Shown here in pieces: positions 17,201 through 27,961 of a DNA stretch of 64,000 bases (its first letter is position 1; each line of letters starts with the position of its first letter). The notes under the pieces were generated by a model. That model worked only from the letters and a program-made list of their open reading frames with translations, did no database searches and was not told the origin of the DNA. The stretch covers positions 308,001-372,000 of the forward strand of contig JAQFVV010000353.1 of assembly GCA_028023455.1 (NCBI GenBank), given 5' to 3'. This stretch comes from Epiperipatus broadwayi. Its lineage: Eukaryota > Onychophora > Udeonychophora > Euonychophora > Peripatidae. The position numbers and the translations under genes were made by a program.

Positions 17201-18049
17201 TAATACTGTAATTTTTCTTTTGCTCTTGATGGAATCAACCTTGGTGGTCTTGAATGTGGCCATTCATGTATGTTTGCAGGAAAATAACACTTATAATTCT
17301 GAGAATTTGTTGGGTTATAAGAAAAGATTGCTCTGAACTGTTTCATTGACTTTCATGCAAGATTGTTCTCTGTTGAAATCTCAAATAAAGGAAAACTGGA
17401 ATTTGTTTATATAAATCACTAGCAGGAAGACATTATAAATCTTTTAATTCTTAGGTGAGAAAACAAACTTATCTGTTTATGAGTTTGATTCCAATACTCT
17501 TGTACTCTCTCTGATAAATTCACTGGACAAATCTAGGTCAAAATGTCCCATTTTGTTTGACTATTATTTATTTTTGAATTTAATAAAGTGTAAAATTATT
17601 TATAATTATTTTGGCTAACATTTGTCTCAGTATTCTTTTCCAATTGTCTGAACAATGTTAAATATCTCTTTCTCTCTCTGGGTTTAGCTGGTAGCATTTA
17701 TTCTCATCAACTCTTGATAACCATAAAAAAAAAGTCATAGATCAAATTAGTAATGACAAGAATTAAATCGAAACACTATTAAGAAAGAACAACATTATAA
17801 TTTATTAGATATAAATTGAAATATAAAAAATTAATAAGTAGATTTAAAACAATGACTTACAGAGTCAACATCTATAGACAACTATTTTTATATGCTCAAA
17901 ACTTTAATGCTTAAATACAAATATACCCAGATGTATATCATTACTGAGCTAATTCATAAATATGGGTATTTTAAAAATTTGAAACTAAGACATTAGTTTC
18001 TCATATCCTCTTTAAATTTTCACTCTTAAGCAGACTGTTAAAATATTCA
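14276..18049. other. AT-rich DNA with an unidentified, slightly richer block at 16.4-17.4 kb
   Basis: 14.3-16.4 kb is strongly AT-rich and featureless. The 16400-17400 block is less AT-rich. A 70-codon minus-strand frame at 17134-17346 with WPHSRPPRLIPSRAKEK might be a fragment of an old mobile element lying downstream of the 18-19.6 kb ORF, but no catalytic motif is visible. Confidence 0.4.
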
Positions 18050-19600
18050 AAATATATACTTTGTCCTTTTTACTAATAACCTATCAGTTGAGGAGAGAGA
18101 AAAATTTTTCTCCTTTTGCTCCTGTAGTCTTAGGGGTTAATGGTGTAGGATTTGGACTCAATACCCTACAGTTTCCCCCTCCTATGAAGAACCAAAAAGT
18201 TTAACCAAAATAAATAGATTGTGCTATATTATAATATTATAGGCAGGATCTGTACAGAATTTTAAAATTCTTTTACCTTTCATCTTCATTGGACATTTAT
18301 AATAGAAATCTTGTCTATGACATACTCCACATAAATTTAGATCAATAAAAATGACTCCTAATTTATCTATCGATATAGATTCTCGATTCCATATAAAATT
18401 ATTATCAGTGATAGTTGATCTTAAGTCTTCAACTTTCCCATCTAATATTTTTTTTTTCTGATTTCATTCTACTAAGATATTTTTAAAACTTTTTTTTTTT
18501 AAAACAAGTCACTAAAATTCAACAAATGGTGTGACATTCTACCGTCTCATTTGTTTTGCAGTTTATCTACAAATATGTACTGATTCCAAATAAAATTAAT
18601 ATTATTAATTACTGATATCTCAATAATATATACACTTTTCATACACTTATGTACTTTTATAATCATCTTAAGATTGTCTAACTTCAAACTGAGATCTTCC
18701 TGATCCTTTTTATTGTATTCTTTTTTTGAAGGCTTTGTTTTATCCCTTTATCTCTTCTTTTACTTTAGCCACCTGATCTCTTACAACCTGTTCTTTTTTC
18801 AACTTTTTTTCATTCTCTTCACTTCATAATCTTTTTTATTCTATCATTTATTAATTTTTATACCCTTTCTTTGCCTGCCTTTTTATATCTACAACTTCTT
18901 TATCTCATGATCATTCATCTCTACTTTTATATCTTTAAATTTCTCATTCACCTCCTCTCTTTCATCACCTCTTCCACTTTTAAACATTCTTTTTGTATGC
19001 CTTCTACCTTAACCCCTGTTTCTTGGAACTTATTATCCCATTTTTCCTGTGACTTCTTTAACTTATCTGCTAGTGAGTTTTATACCTATCATTCAATTCT
19101 TGAATCTTACCCTTCAACTTTTCTTTAAATTTTCCTAATCTAACATTTGAAAGTCTAAACTTATCATCCAGTTTCTTCTTTATTTCTAGATATTCTCTAA
19201 TTTATTTGATTGACTATCTGTTTTCTTCTCAATATTGAACTGACTAGATTGACTATCTATTTTCTCATTCAATTCTTTAATTTGGCTTCCCATTTACTGG
19301 ATTGACTATCTAATTTATTCTGAATTTGATTTAACAGGATTTTGAACTTGTCTGGTTCATTGCATTCTGACCCCCCCCCCAAATCATTTTTTCTTGTCAG
19401 AATCCATTACTTTTTCTTTTATGAGGATTAATACTATCTGTTTATTGTTTAAATAAATAACTTCTTTTCCTATAATCAATTTAATTACCTTTGTTTTTGG
19501 GTCCTAGAACCACCCAGAACCTGCTCATTGATTCTCCTTTTCTAAGAAGATATCTTCTTCTGACTGACCTTCATTTATATCACCCTGCTTCCCATTTTTT
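18050..19600 (-). pseudogene. Decayed coiled-coil ORF, probably ORF1/gag-like protein of a retroelement
   Basis: Reading the minus strand from about 19600 down, frames interrupted by stops and shifts give a charged, helix-forming protein. One 38-codon open stretch includes DPKTKVIKLIIGKEVIYLNN and ends in MDSDKKK. After a run of 10 G (forward C run, 19371-19380) come repeated DSQS units (KLDSQSSKWEAK, KIDSQSSQFN, KKTDSQSNKLE), then KFKEKLKGKIQELNDR. Further along (about 18300-18400) is DLNLCGVCHRQDFYYKCP, a Cys-rich patch near but not matching the usual CCHC knuckle spacing. A coiled coil followed by a Cys-rich tail suits the nucleic-acid-binding protein of a LINE or an LTR element. The family is not identified, and the catalytic ORF cannot be located with confidence. 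Confidence 0.4.
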
Positions 19601-20286
19601 TATTTTTTCTATAGCCATTTGATTAACTACTCATCCAATAATAATTTATATAGTACACATAGTCACAACAGAGTTAATACATCAAAGTCTGTACTCCTCC
19701 ATTTTTCTAATGATCTGACAGACATTGACAGCTAACAGAATGACTAGCAACTCATAATTCTGAGACACATAAATAATTCAGCACAACTCTATAAGTACAC
19801 AAAGCACCATAATCATGAAGAGAGCTATCTCAACCACTTTAAGCTACCACAACCTTTGATAAATATAAGGCAAACTCTTTGCAATTGCCCTGCTTCTTTC
19901 AAGTCTTAGGGTCTACAAATATATCAAATTTTGCCTTGTTCATTTTATAGAAGACTCTAAATGAGACCGTGGCAGGACTATGTTAACTGCTTTATGATAA
20001 ACAATAACAAATTAGAATCTGGGTTGGAGCAGCGTATGAGATTAAACACAATCATGAATTGCATAAAAAAGTGCATCCGCAAGGCAATGACAAAATCATC
20101 CATCCATCATCAAAAACTGAAAGCATAGCTAAGCAAACCCAATAATCAAATGCCAATCCAATCTCCAAAATCATAGATTTTCTATAACATGAACTTCTCA
20201 AATATACATGAAAATTACTATTTATAACTTACAATCATCAATACTATTGTTCCTGTCTTACAGTAATATTTTATTAAGAACAAAAA
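19601..20286. other. Less AT-rich spacer, perhaps 5' region of the preceding element
   Basis: Base composition at 19640-20180 is more balanced than the flanks and no frame is coherent. It lies just upstream of the minus-strand decayed ORF and could be its untranslated leader. Confidence 0.3.
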
Positions 20287-20295
20287 TAGTTAACA

Positions 20296-20492
20296 CAGGC
20301 AAAACTCTCCATACAGTAGTGTCAAACAGTGCAAGCCAGAGTAATGAATGGATGCCAGAAGGTTTGTGCAATCACAAGCCTTCTGGCATTCATTGATTAC
20401 TCTGGGTTGCACTGAGTGGCACTATTATATGAGAGTTTTGCTTGTTTTAATAACAATTGTGAGCAAGCATAAGAAATGGTAATCATGTGATG
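20296..20492 (+). mobile_element. Family B, copy B4, short hairpin
   Basis: Starts ACAGGCAAAACTCTCC, folds back on itself around AAGGTTTGTGCAATCACAAG, and ends with the directional tail GTGAGCAAGCATAAGAAATG then ATCATGTGATG. A possible 9-bp TSD with one mismatch is TAGTTAACA (20287-20295) and TAGCTAACA (20493-20501). Confidence 0.75.
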
Positions 20493-20974
20493 TAGCTAAC
20501 AAGAAATCTTATTGCTGGTTTAACACTTACTTAAATTGTGATGCATATGATGTTTTAGAACTGAAATATTAAGCTGTTTCATGCCTGTATTAAAAAAGTC
20601 TAATTGTGGTTTAAGAAACAATTTTTTTTTTTAGTGCATAGTCAATAAAAGCATTTCCTATTAATTTTTTATCTCTATTATTATTAATACAATTTTTGGA
20701 CAAATTATTAAAACTTACCTTTACACACTATAAATTTAATAAACAAAAATTAATGTTAATTGTTTAAAATAAAATACTATCTATAGGATAAAAATTATGA
20801 TTTAAAATGTATTTAATTTTTTATGATATAAAATACTTTTGAATATAATATATTTGTATTTATATGAAGATATTTGAAACTTAATGATAACATTTTCAAT
20901 AAATACTTTATTAAAAATTCATTGATATATTATGATTTAATAAAGAAGTAAATTATAATTAAAGGAATTTATGG

Positions 20975-22110
20975 TTTATTTAGTTGAAATATTTAGATAT
21001 TTTTATGAGGAAAGATATAACAGGTAAGATTATTATAAGACATTATATTAAAGAGAAAGGTAAAAGAGGTATAATAGATCCAAGTTTATATCAACTATGG
21101 TCTCAAAAAATGGCAGCAATGAAAGGGTTTAAAGAGAAAAATGATAGATTAACTTTAGATAAAGATGTAGCATTAGTACAAAAGTTGGAGGTTGAAAATG
21201 ATTATATTTGTATGGGATATAAAAAGGAAAAATATAAATAAATTTTAAAAAAAATGAAGATAGTAGATAATATAATAATCATAAATTAACTATAAATAAT
21301 AAATGGATTTCAATTCCATATTTTGATAAAGTATATAAAGAATTAATAAAGGAAAAATTACCTAATAATATTAAAATAGGATGGAAAAACAGTAGATCAT
21401 TAGGGAAATAGATATGTAATATAGAAAATAATAATGAGAATGATAAAGCTGGGTTGGTGTATAAGATTATTTGTGAATTTTGTAACAAGATATATATTGG
21501 TCAGACAGAGAAAACTGCATTAGAAAGAGGTAAAAAACATGATTGAACAATTAAAAGAAAGGATATGAGATCAGGGATTTATCAACATTTTTTTAAATAC
21601 TGGACATAGAATAAATTGTGAAATAAAACATTCAAGTAATTAAATATGTAAAGAAGTATAGTGAGAGGATATGTTATGAATCTTTGTATATACAAGAGAA
21701 TTTTGAAAAATGCATGAATATAGTTAAAGGTTCTGTAAAATTGGCTGGAAAATGGATGTTATTAGATAGCTAAAAATTTAATTTAAGGTAAGTATAATTA
21801 TAGGTAAATTATATGTATATATTTATATAAATAATTATCATTCTAATTATGTTGAGTTTAAGTTATTAAATATAGTTATAATATCTAAGAAAGAGAAAAT
21901 TAGGAAATTTATAAATAATATTAAAATATAAATATGTGATTATATAATGTAAATACATGATTATAATTTATAAGTAAATATTATGTATAATTATTTATGT
22001 ATGTAATGAATAGGAAATAGATTGTTTTATCTTTAATATAGTAATGTAAAATGAAGCCTGTAGATGGAGTATTTATATCTTAATAAGGCTCCAATATAGG
22101 AGCGAAATCC
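20975..22110 (+). pseudogene. Penelope-like element relic PLE-B, carboxy-terminal part with GIY-YIG domain
   Basis: An open stretch to 21241 contains KYLDIFMRKDITGKIIIRHY and VENDYICMGYKKEKYK, matching in style the region between the reverse transcriptase thumb and the endonuclease of PLEs. Next, WISIPYFDKVYKELIKEKLP is followed by AGLVYKIICEFCNKIYIGQT (about 21448-21507), a clear GIY-YIG nuclease motif (GLVY...YIG), then ERGKKHD and a final stretch ENFEKCMNIVKGSVKLAGKW ending at a stop near 21770. Several stops and shifts (for instance TAG near 21410 and TGA near 21543) show it is dead. About 300 bp downstream, a GCTCC/GGAGC stem followed by GAAA (22088-22107) resembles a worn hammerhead core. 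The catalytic palm of the reverse transcriptase is absent. Confidence 0.7.
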
Positions 22111-22539
22111 AGGTTAGTGAGGTTTATTAAACATAATATTATTATAAAAGTTGTCTTATTAAATAATTTTTTATTGAATTATTTTTAATATATAACTAAT
22201 TAATTAAATAAATAAATTTTCTCAATGATGTTTATGTCATGGAATGTAGAATGTGAAAATAATTTACATACTTTATATTTGTATGAATATTAAAGCTCTT
22301 TAATGTGAAAAATTTTATATCTAATATTATATATAATTTGACTTTCCAGTGTGAAATGTAAAAAAATTATGAAGCATATATTTAAATATAACAATATCAA
22401 CTTATAGTTTGATATAGATTAAATAAGAGTTTCTCATTGATAAATCAATATATATTTTCAAAAGAAGTGCTTTTCCATTTTATATTATAATATTTACCAT
22501 TACATACAGAATCATTTTCAGCTATTATTAATTCAATTC
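22111..22539. other. AT-rich spacer
   Basis: Nothing recognised. Confidence 0.5.
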
Positions 22540-23765
22540 AAACTTACTATCTTCAAATTTAATCCTCTTCTCTGATTCATATTTTTTCTTATCAGATTAG
22601 TAAACTTCTTTATTTTTTTAGTTTAGCTAACCATCTCATATATGATCTCTTTCTCAATATTTTGGGATCTGATTTTACATTTCAACTATCCATCTACAAT
22701 TATCTCTTTTAGAAATATGTCCAGCTCAAATTTATTTTATTCATTTCATGATATCAGCAATACCTGTTAATTTTCTATTCTATGTATTTTATTTTTGATT
22801 TTTTCTTAATACTTTTATAAATAACATCTTGTGAATGTGTGTGTATATATATATAAAATCTTCCTTTTCAAACATATAAGTATATCTTCTTTTAATAGTA
22901 AATTATTTCTAGCAAAAGCATTTCATTCAAGTTTAATTTTATGATTAATTTTATTCATCAAGTTTACAATTGTATTAATAATCTTATCAAGGTATTTGCA
23001 ATTATTTTCTTTTTTTTAATTCATGATCATCAATCTTTATTCTTTTCTGCTAGAAAAATCTATTGAACATTATTTTATACTTGTTAACTCTGTTTTTTGT
23101 CTCTTCTTATTTTCATATTTAATGTTTAAATACAAGTATAATGTACATACTTAAGCTAGATGCAATTAGAGGGGATTTGAATTAAGGTGTTCAATCTTCC
23201 TTCAGTCATCCTCTCCATCTTATAAAATTCATATACATGACTACTTACATATAAAAACCATAAATGGACTCTCATATATGTATTTCATGCAGCATGAAAT
23301 ATATATGGTGGAGATCATTTATCTATTCACATATGTCATGAGTATCAGTTATGTAAGATGGAATAGATGGTATAAAATACATGCATTGAAGATCATTTAT
23401 TTTTTCCACATATATATGATCATGTATATTGGTTGTATAAGTTGGACTGTATGATTGAAAGAAGCTTGCGAGTCTGAGTTCAAATCCCCTCTAATTATTT
23501 CCATATGATAAATCTTGCAATATTTTCTAAATTTTTGATGCATTATTTGCAAAAGTAACCAAATTATCTGCAAAATTTAGATGTTTTAAATAATATACAC
23601 CCCCCTCCCTTTATTCCCTCAGCATTTTATTTTAATCCACAACATATTTCTTAAAAAACTGCTGTAAAGCATTTTTAAAGTATAGATTTACTCTACCATA
23701 TATTCTTGTTAATGTTACTTTTTTTACAATATACACTATTGTTGTATTTTGATAAATAAATACTA
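22540..23765 (-). pseudogene. Decayed RTE-type LINE copy RTE-3, interrupted by family F
   Basis: Segments align by eye with the intact ORF at 62.4-64 kb on the same strand: AAATATGTCCAGCTCAAATT (22711-22730) with 62572 onward, the 22870-23110 block with 62815-63050, and the 23510-23690 block (ATTATTTGCAAAAGTAACCA, CTGCAAAATTTAGATG) with 63090-63215. Numerous small indels destroy the frame. The alignment breaks at about 23110 and resumes at about 23500, exactly around the inserted foldback F3. Only the carboxy-terminal half of the reverse transcriptase and the tail region remain. Confidence 0.75.
23125..23506. mobile_element. Foldback family F, copy F3, inserted in RTE-3
   Basis: The left arm AATTAGAGGGGATTTGAA (about 23166) and right arm TTCAAATCCCCTCTAATT (about 23489) are inverted repeats extending about 150 bp with divergence. 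The right arm includes GAGTTCAAATCCC, a good tRNA B box. About 45 bp (ATGTTTAAATACAAGTATAA...) lie outside the left arm only, so the element is asymmetric. Flanks TATTTTCATATTTA and TATTTCCATATGATA may be an eroded TSD. Confidence 0.7.
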
Positions 23766-25483
23766 CATAATTTAAAATAATTATGGATTTCTACTTTAAT
23801 TTTAAATATATATTTAATAAAAATGTAATATATATTTTTACCAATAAAACTACGTTAAGATTGTTGCCAATGGTTATTCAACTACTGCATAACAGTCAAT
23901 ACATGTAAGTTTAGAACTAATTAATTGGATAAATAACAAAAAAATTTAACAAAAAGAAAAATATGTAAACAGTTGGGAAAAATATGAGTAGAAGAAATAA
24001 TAAATCTAAAATATTGAATTTTATAAGTGACAATACCAAAAGCAAATTTAGAAATTGTATAATAATTTTTTGGAAATTTCAAAAGTTATATCCTCCTTAA
24101 ATATATTTCCTTCAAAAACATGATGATTATAGTAAAATATAATTCCTATAAAATTGTTTTAACATTTTAAAAATATACTAAATATATATGTAAGTAGTAG
24201 TGGGATTTAAATTTTAAATATTATAGAATTTTTGTACATTTATTTGAAAGTAAAACTATACTGTTGTCAGTGTAAACAAGAAACAAATACAATTAATATA
24301 TCACAGCAGAGAATTGACCTTGTGAATTTATTATCCATAATGAATGGCATTTAAGAAATATATTTTAAGAGACAAAATGCTAAAGCTATGAATAAAATTA
24401 GAAAATATGATTTACTGTGAGAGATAAAAAACCAAAATACTTATCACAGGATTATGCAAGATAAGATTGATGTTTGTGGAAAAACAATGGATTGCAAAAA
24501 TGTATTATTTGGAAAACAAAAATAATGGAACATATATTGTTTTATCTTCAAACATTAAGAGGCTTTTACAATGAACATTTTTATAAATGATAAATTGTTA
24601 GTAATGTGACTGAAAACCCTTCTAATATGTCTTCTGATTTCTCCTCTTATATTACATAGTAATAATAATAAAAAAGTCTATTTAAAAATAAAAATATATT
24701 AAATAGCCACATAAAAATTTATAATTATAAAAGGAAATTAGAATATTACAGATAGGAAAAATAGTAATTTTATAAATTATTAATTAGAATTCAGAGGGCT
24801 GAAAGTTTCATAAATAATTCTACAAAAAATTACATGATTATAATTCATTCTTCGAGATAATAAAAATAAATTTTAATTGAACAATTGATTGATTTACACT
24901 TGATTTAAAAATACTGTTAATATTTCATGTGCACATTCTGAAGTTAATAGTGATAAGATTAAGTTCATTATGTAAGAAAATAAATAGAACTGAGTTAAGA
25001 AATTGGATACAGAAAAATTAAAACATAATAATAAGAAAAAATGTTAAATTTGTTAAATAATATAATAAGTATATATCAAAGTTCCAATAATAGATTTAAT
25101 CAAACCAAATATTTATAATTTTTTAATAATATTTGGTAATTAATTTATATACTGACAGAAAATGTAGTTTTTTAATATTTAACTTCATTATTTAAATATT
25201 AAAAAAAATACCTTTTCTGTGAGTACATTAATTAATTACCAGATATTACATTTACTCCGAAAAAAGGAAATTACTTACGAGTAATATATTTTCTATAGTG
25301 TAGATCATTTATTATCCGTAACTTTATAAATTGGTAACTTGTTCAAATAAAGTTAAACATCATAACCTGATTTATTGTAACTCATATTCAATGGCATGTC
25401 ATAATAAGTACTATTACCTTTATCCTACCGATTGGGGCCATTTCAATTGTTAGGATCTTTCTTTATATGTATATTTTACTTAC
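23766..25483. other. AT-rich DNA
   Basis: No gene recognised. At 25.0-25.45 kb there are short locally repeated phrases (ATTAATTACCAGATATTAC and its inverse), without clear boundaries. Confidence 0.45.
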
Positions 25484-25568
25484 CATTACTATATATATAT
25501 ATGTAATCGTAGCCAAATACATAAGCAACCCATTCTCCATCACGCAATGAATAAGTAACAATCGGCAT
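25484..25568 (-). CDS. Exon-like frame: ATG plus consensus splice donor
   Basis: On the minus strand an ATG (forward 25566-25568, A at -3) opens MPIVTYSLRDGEWVAYVFGY and continues for 28 codons into DYIYIYSN, where the sequence reads G|GTAAGT, an exact consensus 5' splice site (forward ACTTAC, 25478-25483). Reading through the donor soon hits TAA. The first 60 nt are clearly richer in G and C than the neighbourhood and use codons unlike the AT background. The end of the frame is built from an AT microsatellite. I do not recognise the protein; this could be a first coding exon of a host gene, a mobile-element fragment, or chance. Confidence 0.3.
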
Positions 25569-26654
25569 GTTGAAGAAAAATAAACATAGATAGTGTTATT
25601 TATTCAAAACCTGAGAGAGTTCTTTCCTTCATTTAATTAATATATATTATTAAGTTATGCTAATTTTATGATTTTTATTATTGACTTCTGCTTGATTCAT
25701 AAAAGAAACTTATTAGAAGTTAAATTATGTTTATATTTTTATATAATTGATTATAAATATTTGTTCCATATTTTCATCTGCTTGGTTTTTTAATTTTATT
25801 CTGAATTTCTAGCAGCATTACCAAGAGGAAGCTCACAAACAATCAGTAACTTTAAGAACAGATGGATCTATTTTTTTGGATTCATAATTTTTGGTTCTTG
25901 CCAAACATATTAAGTGTTATTTATTCATAACCTGAAGAAGAATAGCTTTCCCCTTTAATTACATATTATATAAATACAATTACATATTATATAAATACAA
26001 TTATATAATAATACATTAGTTATTTATGAGGTCTATAATTAATATAACTACATAATTATCAAGAATTACAACATGATTTATAAATTTAATTATATTATAA
26101 AAAGAAGGATTTGATATTTGGGAGAAATGATATTAAATATAAAATTACAATTTAGATATCATAAAATAACTAAAATGAAAAATTGTGGCTTTAATATTAA
26201 GAAAGAACCGTCTTTCTACATTTTTAAATCATGATTTAATAATCTTATAGAATGAAAAAATATTTTAAATTGAATGTATTCAATAAAAAAATGTTAATGT
26301 AAAAGCCTAACATATAATGTTGATATATTGCAGACTTAAATATATTTAATGTAAAATTTGGTTTTAAGTGATGAGAATAAATGTAAAGAATGTTTGCACT
26401 ATATTAAGAACTGGTAATATATTTGAAAGAATGTAAATTTTTAGCATTCTTTAACGCAACTTGAAATTTTCTTTTGCAACTAACTCAAGTCTCTAAAAGC
26501 ATTTTTGACCTGCATCAACTTTAGAATAAAATATGTCAAACATTATATATAAAAAATGTCATGTAATTTAAAAATTTTAGTGATTTTTATATGTATCTAA
26601 ATCAATAAATAAATGGAATTTTAGTTAAATCTACCTCTTGAGGTTGATTTAAAT
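25569..26654. other. AT-rich DNA with a small duplication
   Basis: AGTGTTATTTATTCAAAACC (about 25592) recurs as AGTGTTATTTATTCATAACC (about 25913), each followed by GAG or GAAG and a pyrimidine stretch. No gene seen. Confidence 0.4.
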
Positions 26655-27010
26655 TTAACATTTTATAATATATATGAGGCTTGAACTAAGACTTCCAAAC
26701 TTTCCTCAGCTCTCCAATCCATCTTTTATAACTGATACACATGACCACATACATGAAAAAGATAAATGATCCCCAATATATGTATTTTGTGCTAACCAGC
26801 ATCCATCAGCTGGTCAGATCACCATCTCTCACATATATTTACAATCATTGCTTACTTTATATTAAAATAGAAAATCTTCAAACTTTAATGAATAAGCTTC
26901 AATCTTCTCCACTCTCCAACTCTTCAGCCATCTTTAACATTGAAAATCCAAGAATAAAATGCTTTAAACTCTTTATGATGGCAAAACTATCATCATACCC
27001 ATGTTGACTT
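26655..27010 (-). mobile_element. Foldback family F, copy F4
   Basis: In reverse it shows ATCAGTTATAAAAGATGGAT (A-box-like) and TTAGTTCAAGCCTC (B-box-like). The body matches F1 (CTTCAATCTTCTCCACTCTC against CTTCAATCTTCTCACCACTC). An 88-codon frame at 26741-27007 is inside it and is not a gene. Confidence 0.65.
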
Positions 27011-27159
27011 GAGATCAATCTGACCTCTCACATATAGGGTCTTAATAATGTTCATTTAATTATAGAAAAGAGAGATGGCAGAAAACAGGATGAATATATA
27101 TATATATATATATATAGGTGGTTACTGGTTGGAAACTAATTATATATATATTCTATACT

Positions 27160-27515
27160 AAATTTAATGAAAAATGTAAGGGACTTGAACTCAGATTTTA
27201 ATTTCCCTCCACTATCCAATCCATGGGTGGCTAAAGTGATTGAGAATTGGAGAAATTTGAACCTTGGCTATTGAAGTTTGAAGATTTTCTCTCTTAATAT
27301 AAACTGAGCAGTGATTTTATATATGTGTGAAAGATGGTAATCTAGATCACTGATGAGTGCTGGTTCAGCATAAAATATGTATAAGGAAGATCAGTTATTG
27401 TTTTACATATATGCGATCACGTGTATTAGTTATATAAGATGGATTAGATTGCTGAGGGAAAGTTGAAAGTCTGAGTACAAGTTGCTTATATTTACATTAA
27501 ATTTAGTATAGAAAA
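27160..27515 (+). mobile_element. Foldback family F, copy F5, inverted relative to F4
   Basis: The right half is the reverse complement of F4 (AGATGGATTAGATTGCTGAG, GAAAGTCTGAGTACAAGTTG). The left side again starts ACTAAATTTAATG...GGGACTTGAACTCAG, and its complement CATTAAATTTAGT closes the right end near 27494-27506. F4 and F5 together make an 850-bp inverted pair around an (AT)n tract at 27093-27116. Confidence 0.65.
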
Positions 27516-27675
27516 TATACATGATTTAAACATTATATATATGTTTAGTAACTATATTTCCACATAGGTGCACTAAAAATAATTAGACAGTTGATAGCTT
27601 GCTCCTCAACATTAGGTGTACAATTATTTAATTAATTGGGAAACTATTATTTAATTTTCCCATGCAAATTTATTT

Positions 27676-27735
27676 ATTATAATAATAATAATGATAATAA
27701 TAATAATAATGATGATGATGATAATAATAATAATG
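27676..27735. repeat. (ATA)n/(ATG)n microsatellite
   Basis: Imperfect trinucleotide tract in copy A; copy B has only about 12 bp at the same place. Confidence 0.9.
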
Positions 27736-27907
27736 GATCTTCAATTAACCAAATATTTTAATTTTCAAAGTGATAGTATCAATATTTTTAAACATTAAAT
27801 TTGTTCAATAATTATATGATTTTAATATGGGAATATTTTAATAAGTTATAAATAATTATAGAAGGGAGAGAAAACTTTAAAAGAATGTAAACAAGTTTTT
27901 TTTAATG

Positions 27908-27910
<3 letters not shown>

Positions 27911-27959
<49 letters not shown>
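27911..27959. repeat. (TC)n microsatellite
   Basis: About 49 bp of pure TC in copy A; copy B has about 14 bp near 33608. Confidence 0.95.

Positions 27960-27961
<2 letters not shown>

Noticed and set aside
26741-27007. 88-codon frame
   Set aside because: Lies within family F copy F4; the equivalent frame is absent in the other copies.
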